Positions 47,016 through 55,996 of a DNA stretch of 64,000 bases are shown here, piece by piece. The notes under the pieces were generated by a model. That model saw only the letters and a list, made by a program, of their open reading frames with translations. It was not told the DNA's origin and ran no database searches. The translations under genes were made by a program, and so were the position numbers. Source of the stretch: Thinopyrum elongatum (lineage: Eukaryota; Streptophyta; Magnoliopsida; Poales; Poaceae); assembly GCA_011799875.1 (NCBI GenBank), contig CM022298.1, positions 195,069,920 through 195,133,919 of the forward strand, given 5' to 3'. The first letter of the stretch is position 1. Every line of letters starts with the position of its first letter.

Positions 47016-47596
47016 ATTGACTGAGATGCAACCGCCGCGCGCTAGCCCTCCCCCACCCACCCCCCATTCTTCAGCGCCTTGCCCTTAGGCGTTACACAAG
47101 CATCGTTGCGGCGGCGGCGGCTGGCTCCTCTCCCCCTCTCAATCCCCTCTCCCAAATCCTTCACCAATCCATCCTAGAAGGTACTCTCCTCCGATCCCCT
47201 TCTTTCTATCCATAAAATGTATGTTATTTTCAAGATTTGGGGAACCCTTGTTTGATTAGATTAGAATCTTGCATGTATATAGATTTGTGGGACTTTAAAA
47301 TTTGTAGATGATCTTTATTATTTTGCAACCCTAGTTTAGTTTAGTTTATTATTTTGCAACCCTAGTTTAGTTTATTTCTATTTGAAAGACATGTTATTTC
47401 TATGGAAAAGATATTTGTATTGAATCTTGCATGAAGTAGGCCTAGTTTAGTTTATTTGTATTGAAATTATATTCTTATTGACAAGAATGCTTTGGATACA
47501 TATGCTTTGAATCTTGCATATAGTAGGCCTACTTTAGTTTATTTGTATTGAAAAGATATTCGTATTGACAAGAATGCTTTGTTTGAAATTTTTAGG

Positions 47597-50200
47597 ATGG
47601 TTTGGCTTCTCGATGATCACTGGGACCATCAACACCGGTCGTACGCTATGTCGGTGCAGCAACGGGTAATAATGAAAGTGGCCGGTATTATGAATTTCGT
47701 GTTTATTTCAAACACAAATGCCCATATGTAATTTTCTGATTTGCTTGTTTGTAGGAGCTTCAACCTCTGAAGATTCGGTCTCACGGGGTCAACCTTGGGG
47801 GATGCGCTATGATGAGCGATACACACCGTATGTAAGGGAGACAGGACTCCTCCCTTTCATTCAGTTGGTCAGCCGATCGACGCCACCCCTCAATGCTGCA
47901 GCAATCACCGCGCTTACTGATCGTTGGAGGCCGGAGACACACAGTTTCCATCTTCGGACCGGGGAGATGACCGTGACGCTCCAGGATATTGCTATGATCG
48001 CCGGTCTTCCTATCGAGGGGAATCCTCTATGTATGAGCATCGATTCTGATGGGTGGCGCGAGCAGATGCATGCCCTTATCGGTATGGTTCCTCCGGAGCC
48101 TCGGGAACCAGAAGCAGAAGACAAGAAGAAGGAAAGAGTCGCAGCCGGTGCTCCTTTCACCTGGATTGCATTCAACTTTGGTACTTGCCCCGAGGATGCT
48201 AATGAGGATGAGGTCAAGACATATGCTCGTGTCTACATGTGGTACGTTATATCCAGGACTATGTTTGCTGATGGCACAGGCAAGAATGCTCCATGGATGT
48301 GGCTGAAGGCGTTGACCGTCTTTGATAGCAAATGGAGTTGGGGTTCGGTGACACTGGCTTACTTGTATAGACAGGTAGAAAGTTGTTTCTTTTTCACTTC
48401 ATTGCTACATTATCAATGCGATCTTCCTGTTAATTCAACCATGTTATTTTTTATGTGCAGTTGGATGAAGCATGTTGTAGGAAATCTGGAGGTATTGGTG
48501 GTTGTATGCTCGCACTTTCTATATAGAGCTGGGAGCGATTGCCGGTTGGACGACCGAAGACCGTGAAGTACGAGGATTGGGACGACAAAGATGACCCACT
48601 ACGGTTCCCCACTTGGGCTTACAAGTGGGATGTGGTAAATGAGACGACGGATGACCCGTCGGTCCTGTACAAGTTGTACACGAGCGAGTTGGACACTATT
48701 ACGGCTGAGCAGGTGACTCGACATTGCATAAGTGATTCTCATGCTTCTATCATAACTTGAAATCAATTTTGCATTCTATGCTATGTTGCAGGTGGAATGG
48801 GAGCCGTATGGAAGAGGGGATAGTTTTGGTAACCCTAGAGAGTTCGTGCTGAATCCGATGTGCACTAGGGATAGGGATCTTTGGCATATGCGGTGCCCAC
48901 TCATATGCAACTGGGCGGTTGAGCTTCACCTGCCACATCGGGTGTATCGCTAGTTTGGTTTGTTCCAGCCACACCCGCCGGAGTGGGAGGACACGGACAA
49001 GTTGCTACACGCGTAAGATATAATTAACCTTGAGCACTTAGCAGCTTCTCGGCGGTTTCGATGGTGCTAATATTCTGTTTCTAACTTGCAGGTTGGATAG
49101 GAGAAAGCAGCGGAAGATCAAGGATTGGGACAGGCATCACAGGAAGTATATCATACAGTTCGCGCTTAGTGTGGAGCAAGCTAAGGCTGGAAAACGAGCC
49201 CAGCTTCGTGAGCACTGCCCGATCGCGTTCAACAACTATCTCACATGGTTTCTTGCAAGTACCCGTGTGGAGGTATGCAAGCCGGCGTATGATGAGGAGA
49301 TTTTGGAAGATCCCACCGTCTTCGATGAGCTAACCCAGCACGAGTACAACAAATTAGTCAGGGAAGGCACCTCAGTCCCTTCAGCTCCAATGATGAACTT
49401 TGTGGTATTTCCCCTTTTTGCTTTCCCATTCGCACTATTCACATCTTCACTTGCCTAACACGTTAATGTCGTTTCTGTTCATAGCGTACCCAGATCAAAA
49501 AAGCAGCTGATGAGACCGAGACTATTCTGGAGACAACCCCGGTTGGGAAAAGCGACGGGGAAGGTGCACTTCGAGCATTCATTAAGGTTCACATCTCCTT
49601 CAATTGTCCATGTAACATGTGTTGCTACGTTCGATATCTCATTCACTTGTATATGTTGCAGCGCCAGGGCCAAAGGTTAAGGCGGCTATCGAACCTTGTC
49701 GGTTGTCGTGACCCCGAGTATGTATCACCTCAGCGGTCTAGGTCGGCGACACCATCAGATCCCACTTCTGGCCATGGTGCTCCTTTGGAGGATGAGGATG
49801 TGGGTGTGGTCACCCAAGAGGTATGCCAATAGCATATATTCAATTATTGATGCATTGCTAACTTTATCCTCACACACGGTCTTTTCCATATCTTTTATTT
49901 GTGTAATAGGTTGCTGATGACATGACCTTGCAGACCTATCAAGTTCGGTCAGCATACATTTTAAAGCCTAGGAGGGGAATCAAAAAGTACACACCCGAAG
50001 ACTTCACCGAAAGAGGCAAGAGGACGGTCGGCACCTCGCGGATGGCGGCTTTGGATGACTATGTGGATGAGGTGGAGGAACCGGAGCCGGAGCCGGAGCG
50101 GGTTGCTCGTCCTAGGAAGGCGAAGAAGATAGCCAGCAGGAGGGGGGAGGAGCCAATAAGCGCGGAAGGAACTAGTCGTCCTCCTCTATTTGTTATGTAA
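47597..50200 (+). pseudogene. Plant mobile domain (PMD) protein gene of the MULE, eight exons, broken
   Basis: The predicted exons all have GT/AG borders: 47,597-47,665; 47,755-48,374; 48,461-48,712; 48,792-49,012; 49,092-49,404; 49,485-49,586; 49,662-49,820; 49,910-50,200. A 5'UTR intron is likely (donor 47,181, acceptor before the ATG). Exons 2-3 encode the PMD/aminotransferase-like core: RWRPETHSFHL, MTVTLQDIAMIAGLPI, then DEACCRK...SWERLPVGRP. The C-terminus is basic/acidic low complexity (PEPEPERVARPRKAKK). Exon 1 continues in one frame into ELQPLKIRSHGVNLG, but the rest of exon 2 is one base out of phase, suggesting a lost G in the G5 run at 47,797-47,801. TAG stops lie at 48,524-48,526 (Trp expected before SWERL) and 48,951-48,953 (Gln likely). 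PMD proteins such as MAIN/MAIL1 act in the nucleus in silencing; the transposon versions have no settled role. Confidence 0.82.
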
Positions 50201-50470
50201 CTCGCCTAGTGGGCGTTTTTCTTATGTCGAACTTGTTATGTCGTTGAACTTGAGGTGGTGGTAGCTCTTAGTAATGTTGAACTTGAAGTGATTGTATCAC
50301 TTAGTAATGTTGAACTTCAAGTGATGGTCACTCTTAGAAATGTTGTCTTTGTTGAAGTTGAAGAGGTGTTGAAAATGTCATAATGATGATCATTACTGTT
50401 TATTCTGTGATGTAAGTATATGTGCCTTAAAATGTTCTGAAATGACCCAGTTTGAGGGACAAAAAAACAT

Positions 50471-51326
50471 TAAGTGTTGGTGCAGCGCCCAGCTAGGAGG
50501 CGCCACACTATACAGTGCAACGCCGCGCTAGGAGGCGCCACACTATACAGTGCAACGCCTAGAGGCGTTGCACTGTATAGTGTGGCGCCTCCTAGCTGGG
50601 CGCTGCACCAACACTTAGTATTTTTTTGGCCCCAAACTGAGTGCAAACTTTATGTTGCTCCCTGGATAGGTCTTCCCAGGCGTGCAACGCCTCCGAGCTA
50701 GGCGCCACACCATGCAGTGCAACACCTAGATCTGAGGCGTTGCACGCCTGGGAAGAGCTATCCAGAGAGCAACAAAAAATATAGCTAGATACAGCCTGGT
50801 GTGGCGCCTAGAACGGATGCGCCACACTCTATTGTGCAATGCCCAGATCCTAGGCGTTGCATTATAGAGTGTGGCGCCTCAGTGCTAGGCGCCACACCAA
50901 CACTTGGCGATTTTTGGGCCATCAAACTGGGTGCAAAGTTTCTGTTGCTCTCTGGACAGCTCTGCCCAGATGTGCAACGGAAACTTTGCACCCAGTTTGA
51001 GGGCCCAAAAATTTCAAAGTGTAGCTGTGGCGCCTACCTCCGAGGCGCCGCACTGTATCGTGCAACGCCTCAAAGATAGGCGCCACACTGCGCTGTATCT
51101 GGCTGTAGCTTTGTGTTCCTCTCTGGACATTTTTGTCCAGACATGCAACGCCTCGGTGCTAGGTGCCACACAGTGCAGTGCAACGCCTATATCTGAGGCG
51201 TTGCATGCCTGGACAAATGTCCAAAGAGCAACACAAAGCTACAGCCAGATGCAGCTCAGTGTGGCGCCTAACACAGAGGCGTTGCACTATATAGTGTGGC
51301 GTCTCTGAGGTAGGCGCCACACCTAC
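50471..51326. repeat. Array of five large inverted repeats between the two MULE genes
   Basis: Palindromic structures read by eye: 50,471-50,617 (arms of about 53 bp, perfect, TAAGTGTTGGTGCAGCGCCC to its inverse); 50,654-50,773 (about 40-bp arms, few mismatches); 50,797-50,899 (15-bp perfect outer stem TGGTGTGGCGCCTAG plus inner pairing); 50,924-50,998 (AAACTGGGTGCAAAGTTT and inverse); 51,021-51,326 (arms of about 130 bp, roughly 85-90% alike). The words GGCGCCACAC and GTGCAACGCC are shared with the TIRs. Position, beyond the 3' ends of both convergent genes, suggests a role in transcript termination or dsRNA formation. Confidence 0.9.
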
Positions 51327-51419
51327 ACTTATGAAATTTTGGCAGAAAACTGCTTGGCATTTAGGCGTTGCACATGTGGACAAATATTACTGCAAATAGA
51401 GTAGTTCTTAACACATATT

Positions 51420-51655
51420 GCTTCAAATAGAGGAGTAGTTCATAGAACCAAATCGAGGAGGAATACAAAATACATAGAAGTTTATGACACATAGTACTTC
51501 AAATAGAGGAGTGGTTGATACAACCAAATCGAGGACGAGTCCAAAATACATAGTAGTTCACGACACATAGTAGTTCACAACCAAATAGAGGAGGAGTCCA
51601 AAATACATAGTAGTTCATGACACATAGTAGTTTACAACCAAATCGAAGAGCATAG
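51420..51655. repeat. Tandem repeats downstream of the coiled-coil frame
   Basis: Three to four units of about 60-70 bp with AACCAAAT(C/A)GAGGAGGA and AAAATACATAGTAGTTCA. They are probably 3' untranslated sequence of the minus-strand gene. Confidence 0.75.
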
Positions 51656-51707
51656 TTTAGAGGATAACACGGTCATAGTCCATAAGCAACTTGAAGATGA
51701 CATAGCT

Positions 51708-52136
51708 CTATTGCGTAGAGCAAGGCCCCTTTCCCTTCTTCTTCTTCCTCTCTTCTTCTTCTTTCTCCTCCCTTTTTCTTATGCGGTGAGCCTCCTTAAC
51801 CACCCTCTCCATGAATATCTTGTTCTCCCTCTCTTTCTTTTCAGCTTCGAATGCCCAAAGTTTCAAGGTTCTTTCTTGAAAATCCTTGAGACGCTTCTTC
51901 TGTGCCTCCTCGCATTTCCTCTTCAACGCTCGCTCCCTAGCGCGACACTCAAAAGATGCTCTCTCTCTTTCCTTCCTCTTCTCTTCGAGCTCATCTTGCT
52001 TCTTCTTCTCTAGTGCGGCTGCATCCTCCTCTCTTAGCTTCTTCGCAGCCTTCTCCTACCATCCCGCCATGTCACCTTCGCCATCCTTCTCCTCCACTCC
52101 CTTCATTGTTGGTTTGTTGGGTTGAGAAGCCGCCAT
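51708..52136 (-). pseudogene. Small charged coiled-coil frame of the MULE, one stop
   Basis: From ATG at 52,136 (MAASQPNKPTMKGVEEKDGE) one frame runs to TAG at 51,708-51,710. The only interruption is a TAG at 52,056-52,058, right after DMAGW. The product is about 142 residues, dominated by Glu/Lys/Arg heptad-like helix (KKKQDELEEKRKERERA, FEAEKKERENKIFMERV) and ends in a poly-Lys tail. A splice acceptor (TTTCACTCATTGTAG) precedes the ATG and a donor (CTCC|GTATGTTACTC) lies about 120 bp upstream, at the transposase end. It may therefore be a terminal exon of the transposase transcript instead of a separate gene. No family recognised. Confidence 0.5.
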
Positions 52137-55100
52137 ACCTACAATGAGTGAAACATAATAATTAGTAATGACAATAAGAACAAATTGAAGAACATGTACA
52201 TTGCAACATATAAGGACAACAAGAACATATGGAAAAAAAATTGAAACATTATAGTTAGTGAGTAACATACGGAGATGGTCCATCGAGGTATCCAAACATT
52301 CCTCTATAACGACCTTCCCCAAGACCACCACCTCGGCCAAGTCCACCACCAAGGCCAAGACCATCACCGAGGCCAAGAGCACCACCACGGCTCCACCACC
52401 AAGGCCAAAACCATCACCAAGGCCAAGACCACCACCATGACCAAGACCACCACCACGAGCTCTACCACCACCACGGCCTTGACCACCACCACGAGCTCTA
52501 CCACCACCACGGCCTCTTGTAAGTCCTAGTTGCCTCCCTCTTTGTTGCCTAGATCCTCTTTGGCTACCACTTGGATCCCTTGGCACTTGTTGGCTACCAC
52601 TTGGTTGCCTTGGCACTTGTTGGCTACCACTTGGTTGGCTACCTTGTGTAGCTCCTTGTTGGCTTGTGCTTGCATCATTTTTCTTTGACCTTTTTCTTGG
52701 TTTCGTACATTTTCTTTTGTTGTGGCCATGACCTTTGCATTCCCCACAACGGGAGCTCTCACGAGGCTCTTGGAATTGGTCGTTGCCAAATTCGCGGCGG
52801 CCACCATGGCCCCATCCGTCCATGTCGCCTCTAAGATGCTTTGTCTGCCGTCTACCCCATTTAACAACCTTCAACTCCGGATCCGGCCATAGTTGAAGTC
52901 CATGGTACTCCGGCCATTGTGATTGGTCAAAGTATGGGTGAAAGCGGGGAGCCCATGTTTTCTTGACCGTCATGATTGAGAACTCCGACTCCCTCACGGT
53001 GAGGGGGTGATTGACGTCCACATTCCTAATGCGACCGGCGGTATACAAGTGTGAGCATGGGAGATGAAGCAACAATGGCCTCCCGCAAGAGCAATCACAC
53101 CGTGTTAACGAGACCTTGAAAGCCCGACCTCCATGTTGGCGGCCATCGTTTGTGGTTCCTCCTGGCTCTTTCACTTCGTACTTCCACTCTTCGTTGTCAT
53201 ATAGTATAGCTTCTTGTGAGTCCGCCTTCCGTGATTGAAATTCCAACCATTCATCAACCTTGGGTGGGAACTTGTACTTGTACTTGCGCTTGTTCTCACC
53301 CGCTATCTGTGCATCCGTTTCCATCGAGTACTTTAGAAAGTACGCATTCATCTTGTCAAATGTGTATTGAACTATTGCAGTCACGGGTAATCCACGTGCA
53401 CCTTTGAGCACCCTATTGAAGCATTCGGCCATATTGCTTGTCATTTGACCGTATCTCCGGCCATCTTCATCAAAAGCACGTGCCCACTTGTTCCGGTATT
53501 GAATGTGCCTATTGAGAAAGTCTTGACCCCCGGGATCAAGTTTTTTGTGTGCTAGCAATTTGTTCAACAAAGTGGAGAACCGCTTGTCGAAGAAAGCGAG
53601 ACAACAATCTTGAAGATCATCGGCCAACTCCTTAAGGCCACATGCCCTATAGAAGTTCGAACAAAAGTGCCTCATGCACCATCGATGGTGCAACGGAGCA
53701 TGCCCGGGAATGTCAATCTCCACCGCGTTAAGAATTCCTTGATGCCGATCCGATATGACACAAATTTCCCTCTGAGCGGGTAACACCTTCGTCCTCAAAA
53801 GACGCAAAAACCACTCCCAGTTGTCATTGTTCTCCACCTCAACCAAAGCAAATGACAATGGCAACACCCGGTTATTGGCATCACTTGCTATCGCAACCAA
53901 CAAGGTGCCCTTGTATTGTCCGGTCAAGAACGTGCCATCAATGGCGATGACCGACCTACAGTGTTCGAAAGCCCTCACGCATTGCTCGAACGCCCAAAAT
54001 GCACGGCCAAATACTCGGACTTTCCTTCCGTCATGAACCGTTGTTTTTTCCCCATGAGGCTCGACCACATGAACCATGCCCGGGTTTGTGGTGGCCATGG
54101 CTAACAACAACCTAGGAATTCGGTTGTATGCTTCCTCCCAAGTACCATACAACATCTTAAATGCGGCTTGCTTCGCCTTCCATGCCTTGCCGTATTTCAC
54201 CTTGTAATGAAAGATGCCTTTCACAAGGTCCATGACATGTTGGATGCTCATTGTTGGAAGTGTGGATATTGAGTTGGAGAGCCTGTAAGCGATGAACTCG
54301 GACGTGAGTTGTCTGTGGTCTTGGGACACAACCTTGCCATCCACCCTTTTGCCTCGGCACATGTGAGTTGGCACACAACTCACTACGTGCCAAGTGGGAC
54401 CTCCTTTCCATGGTCTTGCACGCGCAATCCACGGACATTTTTCATCTTCACATGCACATGCAACCGTGTAGCGCACATTGACGTCCGAGTTCACCACCTT
54501 GTGTGGACGATAATGCGTAACCGAGTAGTTGTCGAGCCACATCTTCAAGTCCAAGAAGGTTTCGAACTTAGACCCGTGAGCAATCCTGTTCTTGCCGTCA
54601 TCCAAATCACGGTGAGATCTTGGCCTAACCCCAAGAGATATACCTTGGCCACCATCTACCACGGCTTCATCCACGAGACTAACATCCTTGAACAATGTAG
54701 TCCGATGATCCCGACCGAATACCTTCTCGAAAGCTTCGGCCTCCTTCACCGTGAACCCCTCCTCATCAACTTGTTCATCGGGACCTTCATCATCCGAATC
54801 CGATGCATAGCCACGGGAATAAGGGATGGAATGGTCCATTGTCTCTTGCAAATGATATTTGTCGAGATCACCCACATTGTTGTCATGGAGATCAACTTCA
54901 TTGTCATCGTCCGCATACTCATCATTCTCCTCTTGCAAAGCTTCATTTTGGTTGTTTGGAAACGGGCTCAATGTTGGCCTCACTTCTTGGGTCAAAAGAG
55001 GTTCAACAATTTCATCTCGGTTCAAGGGTGGGGGGCTACTAGCAACCAAAGGGGAGGGGTTCCGGTTCAAGTCCAAATGCAAACTTGAATCAACCTTCTT

Positions 55101-55415
55101 CGTTGTAAATAACTCAAGAGCCTTGTCTAGTGATTCGGCCACCGTCTCCTTGTATGCAACCCAACGTTGCTCCGAGTTGACACGCATTGTCTTCCAACGG
55201 ATGTGCATTCCAAAACCAACATTATGCCTTCCCTCCAACTCAACGATATCACTAGGGTCCATCCAATTCAAATCTTTCCTCACTTGTTGCAAGAGCTCCG
55301 CATAGTTAGGACTATTATCAAACACCATGTCAAGCTCATCCGGGTCCGATTCAATATTGCCTTTCAAGAAGGCGTCTTTGTCCCCATGATGAACAAACAC
55401 ACATGTTCTTCCCAT
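52056..55415 (-). CDS. MuDR/MURA-type MULE transposase
   Basis: Catalyses excision and insertion of the element by binding the TIRs. I start at ATG 55,415 (MGRTCVFVHHG) because an acceptor (GCTTATAG) lies just before it. An upstream in-frame ATG at 55,427 would then be intronic. In order: N-terminal region to about residue 115; acidic linker; MuDR zinc-binding-like domain (KFETFLDLKMWLDNYSV...CEDEKCPWI, about 285-335); MULE domain with DDE residues D493 (AIDGTFL), D556 (ISDRHQG), E664 (NMAECFN); SWIM finger CDCSCGRP...CSH (about 773); CCHC knuckle CGECKGHGHNKRKC (about 890); repeated PSGSQQVPR and Gly/Arg-rich tail. Near 52,390 the tail changes from Gly-rich to Val/Leu-rich, as after a one-base shift; the other phase would end at 52,255. 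Alternatively it is spliced to the coiled-coil exon. The catalytic part is uninterrupted. Confidence 0.9.
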   Translation of the reverse strand: MGRTCVFVHHGDKDAFLKGNIESDPDELDMVFDNSPNYAELLQQVRKDLNWMDPSDIVELEGRHNVGFGMHIRWKTMRVNSEQRWVAYKETVAESLDKALELFTTKKVDSSLHLDLNRNPSPLVASSPPPLNRDEIVEPLLTQEVRPTLSPFPNNQNEALQEENDEYADDDNEVDLHDNNVGDLDKYHLQETMDHSIPYSRGYASDSDDEGPDEQVDEEGFTVKEAEAFEKVFGRDHRTTLFKDVSLVDEAVVDGGQGISLGVRPRSHRDLDDGKNRIAHGSKFETFLDLKMWLDNYSVTHYRPHKVVNSDVNVRYTVACACEDEKCPWIARARPWKGGPTWHVVSCVPTHMCRGKRVDGKVVSQDHRQLTSEFIAYRLSNSISTLPTMSIQHVMDLVKGIFHYKVKYGKAWKAKQAAFKMLYGTWEEAYNRIPRLLLAMATTNPGMVHVVEPHGEKTTVHDGRKVRVFGRAFWAFEQCVRAFEHCRSVIAIDGTFLTGQYKGTLLVAIASDANNRVLPLSFALVEVENNDNWEWFLRLLRTKVLPAQREICVISDRHQGILNAVEIDIPGHAPLHHRWCMRHFCSNFYRACGLKELADDLQDCCLAFFDKRFSTLLNKLLAHKKLDPGGQDFLNRHIQYRNKWARAFDEDGRRYGQMTSNMAECFNRVLKGARGLPVTAIVQYTFDKMNAYFLKYSMETDAQIAGENKRKYKYKFPPKVDEWLEFQSRKADSQEAILYDNEEWKYEVKEPGGTTNDGRQHGGRAFKVSLTRCDCSCGRPLLLHLPCSHLYTAGRIRNVDVNHPLTVRESEFSIMTVKKTWAPRFHPYFDQSQWPEYHGLQLWPDPELKVVKWGRRQTKHLRGDMDGWGHGGRREFGNDQFQEPRESSRCGECKGHGHNKRKCTKPRKRSKKNDASTSQQGATQGSQPSGSQQVPRQPSGSQQVPRDPSGSQRGSRQQRGRQLGLTRGRGGGRARGGGQGRGGGRARGGGLGHGGGLGLGDGFGLGGGAVVVLLASVMVLALVVDLAEVVVLGKVVIEECLDTSMDHLRMLLTNYNVSIFFPYVLVVLICCNVHVLQFVLIVITNYYVSLIVGMAASQPNKPTMKGVEEKDGEGDMAGW

Positions 55416-55996
55416 CCCTATAAGCATTCAAACAACCCTATAAGCATTCAAACAACACAACGTAACATTTCTTCCATGAGTACTAATCCAAAGATTAACA
55501 CGGAATACAAACCCTAACATATATATGAAACAACAACCCTAACCCTAACCCTTGCCCCAACATAACAACACCCATAACCTTAACCCTAACATACTAACAA
55601 GCCTAACCCTAGCACCAACATAAGAACACCCATAAGAATAACCCTAACATACTAACAAGCCTAATCATAGGAAATTGACAAACAAACATCTCACATCTCC
55701 ATGCAAATCTCTAGATCCATACAAAACTAGGGTTTCCCCAAACTGGCAACAAATGAGCAATTTGTTAACATTACTTGGATCAAAACAAGGGGATCGGAGA
55801 AGATTACCTTGAGAGAGGGTTTGAGTTCGAAATCGACGGACAAAATCTTCAAATTTGGAAGATTTGGGGAAGGATTTGAGAGGGGGAGAGGGGGCAAATC
55901 TCATGTGGGGATGCTTTGGGGGTTGGGGTGTGTGTGGGGGGAGTGGGGGAGGGGGACCAGCCAACCAACTAGTAACAGACAGTGCAGCGCCTAAGG
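55416..55996 (-). promoter_or_regulatory. Leader and 5'UTR intron of the transposase gene
   Basis: On the minus strand a donor CTCAAG|GTAATCTTCTCC lies at about 55,807 and the acceptor GCTTATAG ends at 55,418. The donor context (GT.CT.CTCCGATCCCC) matches the PMD gene's donor at 47,181, so both leaders derive from TIR-linked sequence. The intron holds CCCTAA-type telomere-like runs (55,533-55,610). The TIR promoter is now 4.35 kb further away because of the solo LTR. Confidence 0.6.

Noticed and set aside
54309..55088. 259-codon plus-strand frame
   Set aside because: It is antisense to the conserved transposase N-terminal half and has no features of its own.
55533..55610. CCCTAA runs as an interstitial telomere
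   Set aside because: Only two or three imperfect units within an intron; too short for a telomere fusion remnant.
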